Of a stretch of 9,069 nucleotides of DNA, positions 6,556 through 9,069 are shown piece by piece (position 1 is the stretch's first letter; every line of letters starts with the position of its first letter). The DNA comes from Pseudomonadota bacterium (GTDB lineage Bacteria > Pseudomonadota > Alphaproteobacteria > Caulobacterales > Caulobacteraceae). A model generated the notes under the pieces. The model was given only the letters and a program-made list of their open reading frames with translations. It had not been told where the DNA came from and made no database searches. The stretch covers positions 1 to 9,069 of the forward strand of contig JAFAEC010000086.1 of the NCBI GenBank assembly GCA_023424215.1, given 5' to 3'. Both the position numbers and the translations under genes were made by a program.

Positions 6556-7691
6556 GGGCCGGAATCGCCCGCCTGCGGGGTTTGCCTGCGGCGGGTTGCC
6601 GCGCTCTCGTCGCGACTGTCTTCCTCGGCATAGGGCTCGCCGTCGCCGGACAGGAGGATGGCCATCCAGCGCGAGCCCCTGAACTCCGCCAGGATGGCCA
6701 TGGCCATCACCGCCAGCGGGGTCGACAGGAACATGCCGACAATGCCCCAGACCTTGCCCCAGAAGGCCAGCGACAGCAGGACCACCACGGGATCGATGTT
6801 CTGGTTGTCGCCCTGCATGCGCGGCTGGATGAAGTTGCCGCTCACGAAGAGGATGGCCTGGAGGCCGACCAGCAGGACCCCGGCCTGCCAATAGGTCTCG
6901 AACTGCACCAGGGCGAACAGGGGCGGCACCAGTCCCGCCACCGCCCCGCCGAGGACGGGAATGAAGCAGACGATGAAGATGACGAAGGTCCAGAACTCGG
7001 CGTTCTGGAGCCCGACCGCGCGCATCAGCGCCCAGGCCGCGGCGCAGATCATCGCCCCTGTCACGGTCTGGACCCACAGATAGCCTTCGACGCCGCCGCG
7101 GACCCGCTGGAACACCTCCATCGCTTCGCCGCGATTCACCCGGTCCGGGAACATGCCGACGAGCTTGCGCTTGAAGCCGGCCTGCGAGGCCATCAGGAAG
7201 GCGAGGTAGATCAGCACGAAGACGGCGCCGGTCACCGCCCCCTGCGCCTGCAGGGCGAAGGCGGTCAGGTAGCTGCGGATGTCCAGCTGAGTGATCAGTT
7301 CAGAGGCGGTCGGCGGCGTGTGGACGCCGAACAGGGCGGCGACGTCGCCAATGACCTGGTCGAGCCGGGGGCCCATGCGGCTGGTCACGCCGGTGGCGTC
7401 GTCGAAGAAGTTCAGGGCGCCGTTGGCGATGATGGCGATGGAGGCGAAGAAGCCGAGGATGACCACGATCAGGGCGGCCGCGCCGGCGAGATGCGACGGC
7501 ACGGGCGTGCGGTCCTCGATGAACCGCTTGAGCCCGTCGATCATGATCAGCAGGAAGATGGCCATCGCCAGCGGCGTGAGGATGTCCGCCAGCCAGTAGA
7601 CCGCGCCGCCCACCGCGACGATCGCGACGGCCACGAGGGCGTTGCGGGCCACGGTCGAGGTGGGGACGGCGATCGGCGGCTTCATCGTCAT
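6552..7691 (-). CDS. AI-2E transporter / PerM-family (UPF0118) integral membrane protein
   Basis: A 379-residue inner-membrane protein with about eight hydrophobic segments. Approximate positions are 16-34, 36-54, 68-90, 149-169, 203-224, 232-264 (probably two), 268-286 and 298-336. A soluble loop lies at about 91-148. Family hallmarks are FIPVLGGAVAGLVPPLFALV (243-262), GNFIQPRMQG (285-294), IDPVVVLLSLAFWGKVWGIV (299-318) and GMFLSTPLAV (319-328). The tail (about 340-379) is polar and rich in charged residues. Relatives include TqsA, which affects autoinducer-2 export, and members reported as Na+/H+ antiporters; the substrate here cannot be told from sequence. The ATG at 7691 and an in-frame ATG at 7685 are both possible starts; neither has a clear Shine-Dalgarno. 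The gene is divergent from the YjgR-like gene, and a terminator-like hairpin follows it before gdh. Confidence 0.93.
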   Translation of the reverse strand: MTMKPPIAVPTSTVARNALVAVAIVAVGGAVYWLADILTPLAMAIFLLIMIDGLKRFIEDRTPVPSHLAGAAALIVVILGFFASIAIIANGALNFFDDATGVTSRMGPRLDQVIGDVAALFGVHTPPTASELITQLDIRSYLTAFALQAQGAVTGAVFVLIYLAFLMASQAGFKRKLVGMFPDRVNRGEAMEVFQRVRGGVEGYLWVQTVTGAMICAAAWALMRAVGLQNAEFWTFVIFIVCFIPVLGGAVAGLVPPLFALVQFETYWQAGVLLVGLQAILFVSGNFIQPRMQGDNQNIDPVVVLLSLAFWGKVWGIVGMFLSTPLAVMAMAILAEFRGSRWMAILLSGDGEPYAEEDSRDESAATRRRQTPQAGDSGP

Positions 7692-7755
7692 ATGGTCAAG
7701 GTCCGGCCGGGTCGCGTCAATCGGCCTTGAACCGTCGCCGTGACCAATGGACCAT
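7692..7755. promoter_or_regulatory. Symmetric divergent promoter-like region between the PerM-family and yjgR genes
   Basis: On the minus strand TTGACG (7720-7715) is followed by 17 bases and then GACCAT (7697-7692). On the plus strand TTGAAC (7727-7732) is followed by 17 bases and then GACCAT (7750-7755). The two sets share one centre of symmetry at 7723.5, so the outer hexamers form a perfect inverted repeat and the inner ones an almost perfect one. The -35-like hexamers are good. GACCAT matches the -10 consensus at only three of six positions. The predicted plus-strand start lies about 20 bases before the yjgR ATG. The minus-strand start would fall at or inside the first codons of the PerM-family gene, which would imply a leaderless message or a different reading of the dyad as an operator. 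Confidence 0.35.
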
Positions 7756-7773
7756 GAGCGTCGGTCCCCTCAT

Positions 7774-7777
7774 GGAG
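7774..7777 (+). promoter_or_regulatory. Ribosome binding site that decides the yjgR start
   Basis: GGAG lies six bases before the ATG at 7784. In-frame ATGs at 7754 and 7772 lack such a site, which favours the 7784 start; the longer versions would add ten or four residues with no family resemblance. Confidence 0.6.
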
Positions 7778-7783
7778 TTCCGT

Positions 7784-9069
<1,286 letters not shown>

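Noticed and set aside
6338..6631. A 97-codon minus-strand open frame in the gap before gdh
   Set aside because: It overlaps the PerM-family C-terminus, runs through the terminator-like hairpin and encodes Pro/Arg low complexity.
6169..7077. A 302-codon minus-strand open frame across the PerM-family 3' end, the intergenic gap and the gdh start
   Set aside because: It overlaps two better-supported genes in another frame, and its Arg/Gly/Pro-rich translation is typical of GC-rich shadow frames.
6582..7730. A 382-codon plus-strand open frame over the PerM-family gene
   Set aside because: Codon-aligned antisense of a clear membrane protein; His/Asp/Gln/Arg-rich translation without any recognisable fold.

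Overview
The window is very GC-rich, with dense housekeeping genes and codon use biased to G/C. The protein set fits an alphaproteobacterium, most likely Caulobacterales (Caulobacter, Brevundimonas or Phenylobacterium type). The pointers are a 180-kDa-class NAD-glutamate dehydrogenase, an NFU1-type iron-sulfur protein beside a universal stress protein, and a YjgR/HerA-like ATPase. The taxon is inferred from remembered protein resemblance, not from a search.

Layout: five genes lie on the minus strand and are read right to left. They are an AI-2E/PerM-family membrane protein (6552-7691), the giant glutamate dehydrogenase (1379-6244), a UspA-fold protein (845-1315), an Nfu-type [4Fe-4S] carrier (227-781), and the start of an XRE-type helix-turn-helix regulator that runs off the left edge (1-167). 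One gene lies on the plus strand: the YjgR/HerA-like ATPase (7784 onward), which runs off the right edge. The 92-bp gap between it and the PerM-family gene holds an almost symmetric pair of back-to-back promoter-like elements. The 307-bp gap between the PerM-family gene and glutamate dehydrogenase holds a terminator-like hairpin, two purine-rich G-tracts and a structured dehydrogenase leader.

How the genes fit together: glutamate dehydrogenase feeds carbon from glutamate into 2-oxoglutarate and makes NADH and ammonia. The Usp and Nfu genes follow on the same strand after short gaps (63 bp each) and may be partly co-transcribed, linking stress response and Fe-S maturation. The XRE gene has its own palindrome just upstream and may be autoregulated. 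The PerM-family and YjgR genes look like separate transcription units.

I found no mobile element, CRISPR array, RNA gene or recognisable defence cassette. The window reads as ordinary core genome. The points worth checking are regulatory: the symmetric divergent promoter region, an RNA hairpin directly against the nfu start codon, and the palindrome before the XRE gene. A very long open frame antisense to gdh-usp-nfu is explained by codon avoidance and is not called as a gene.
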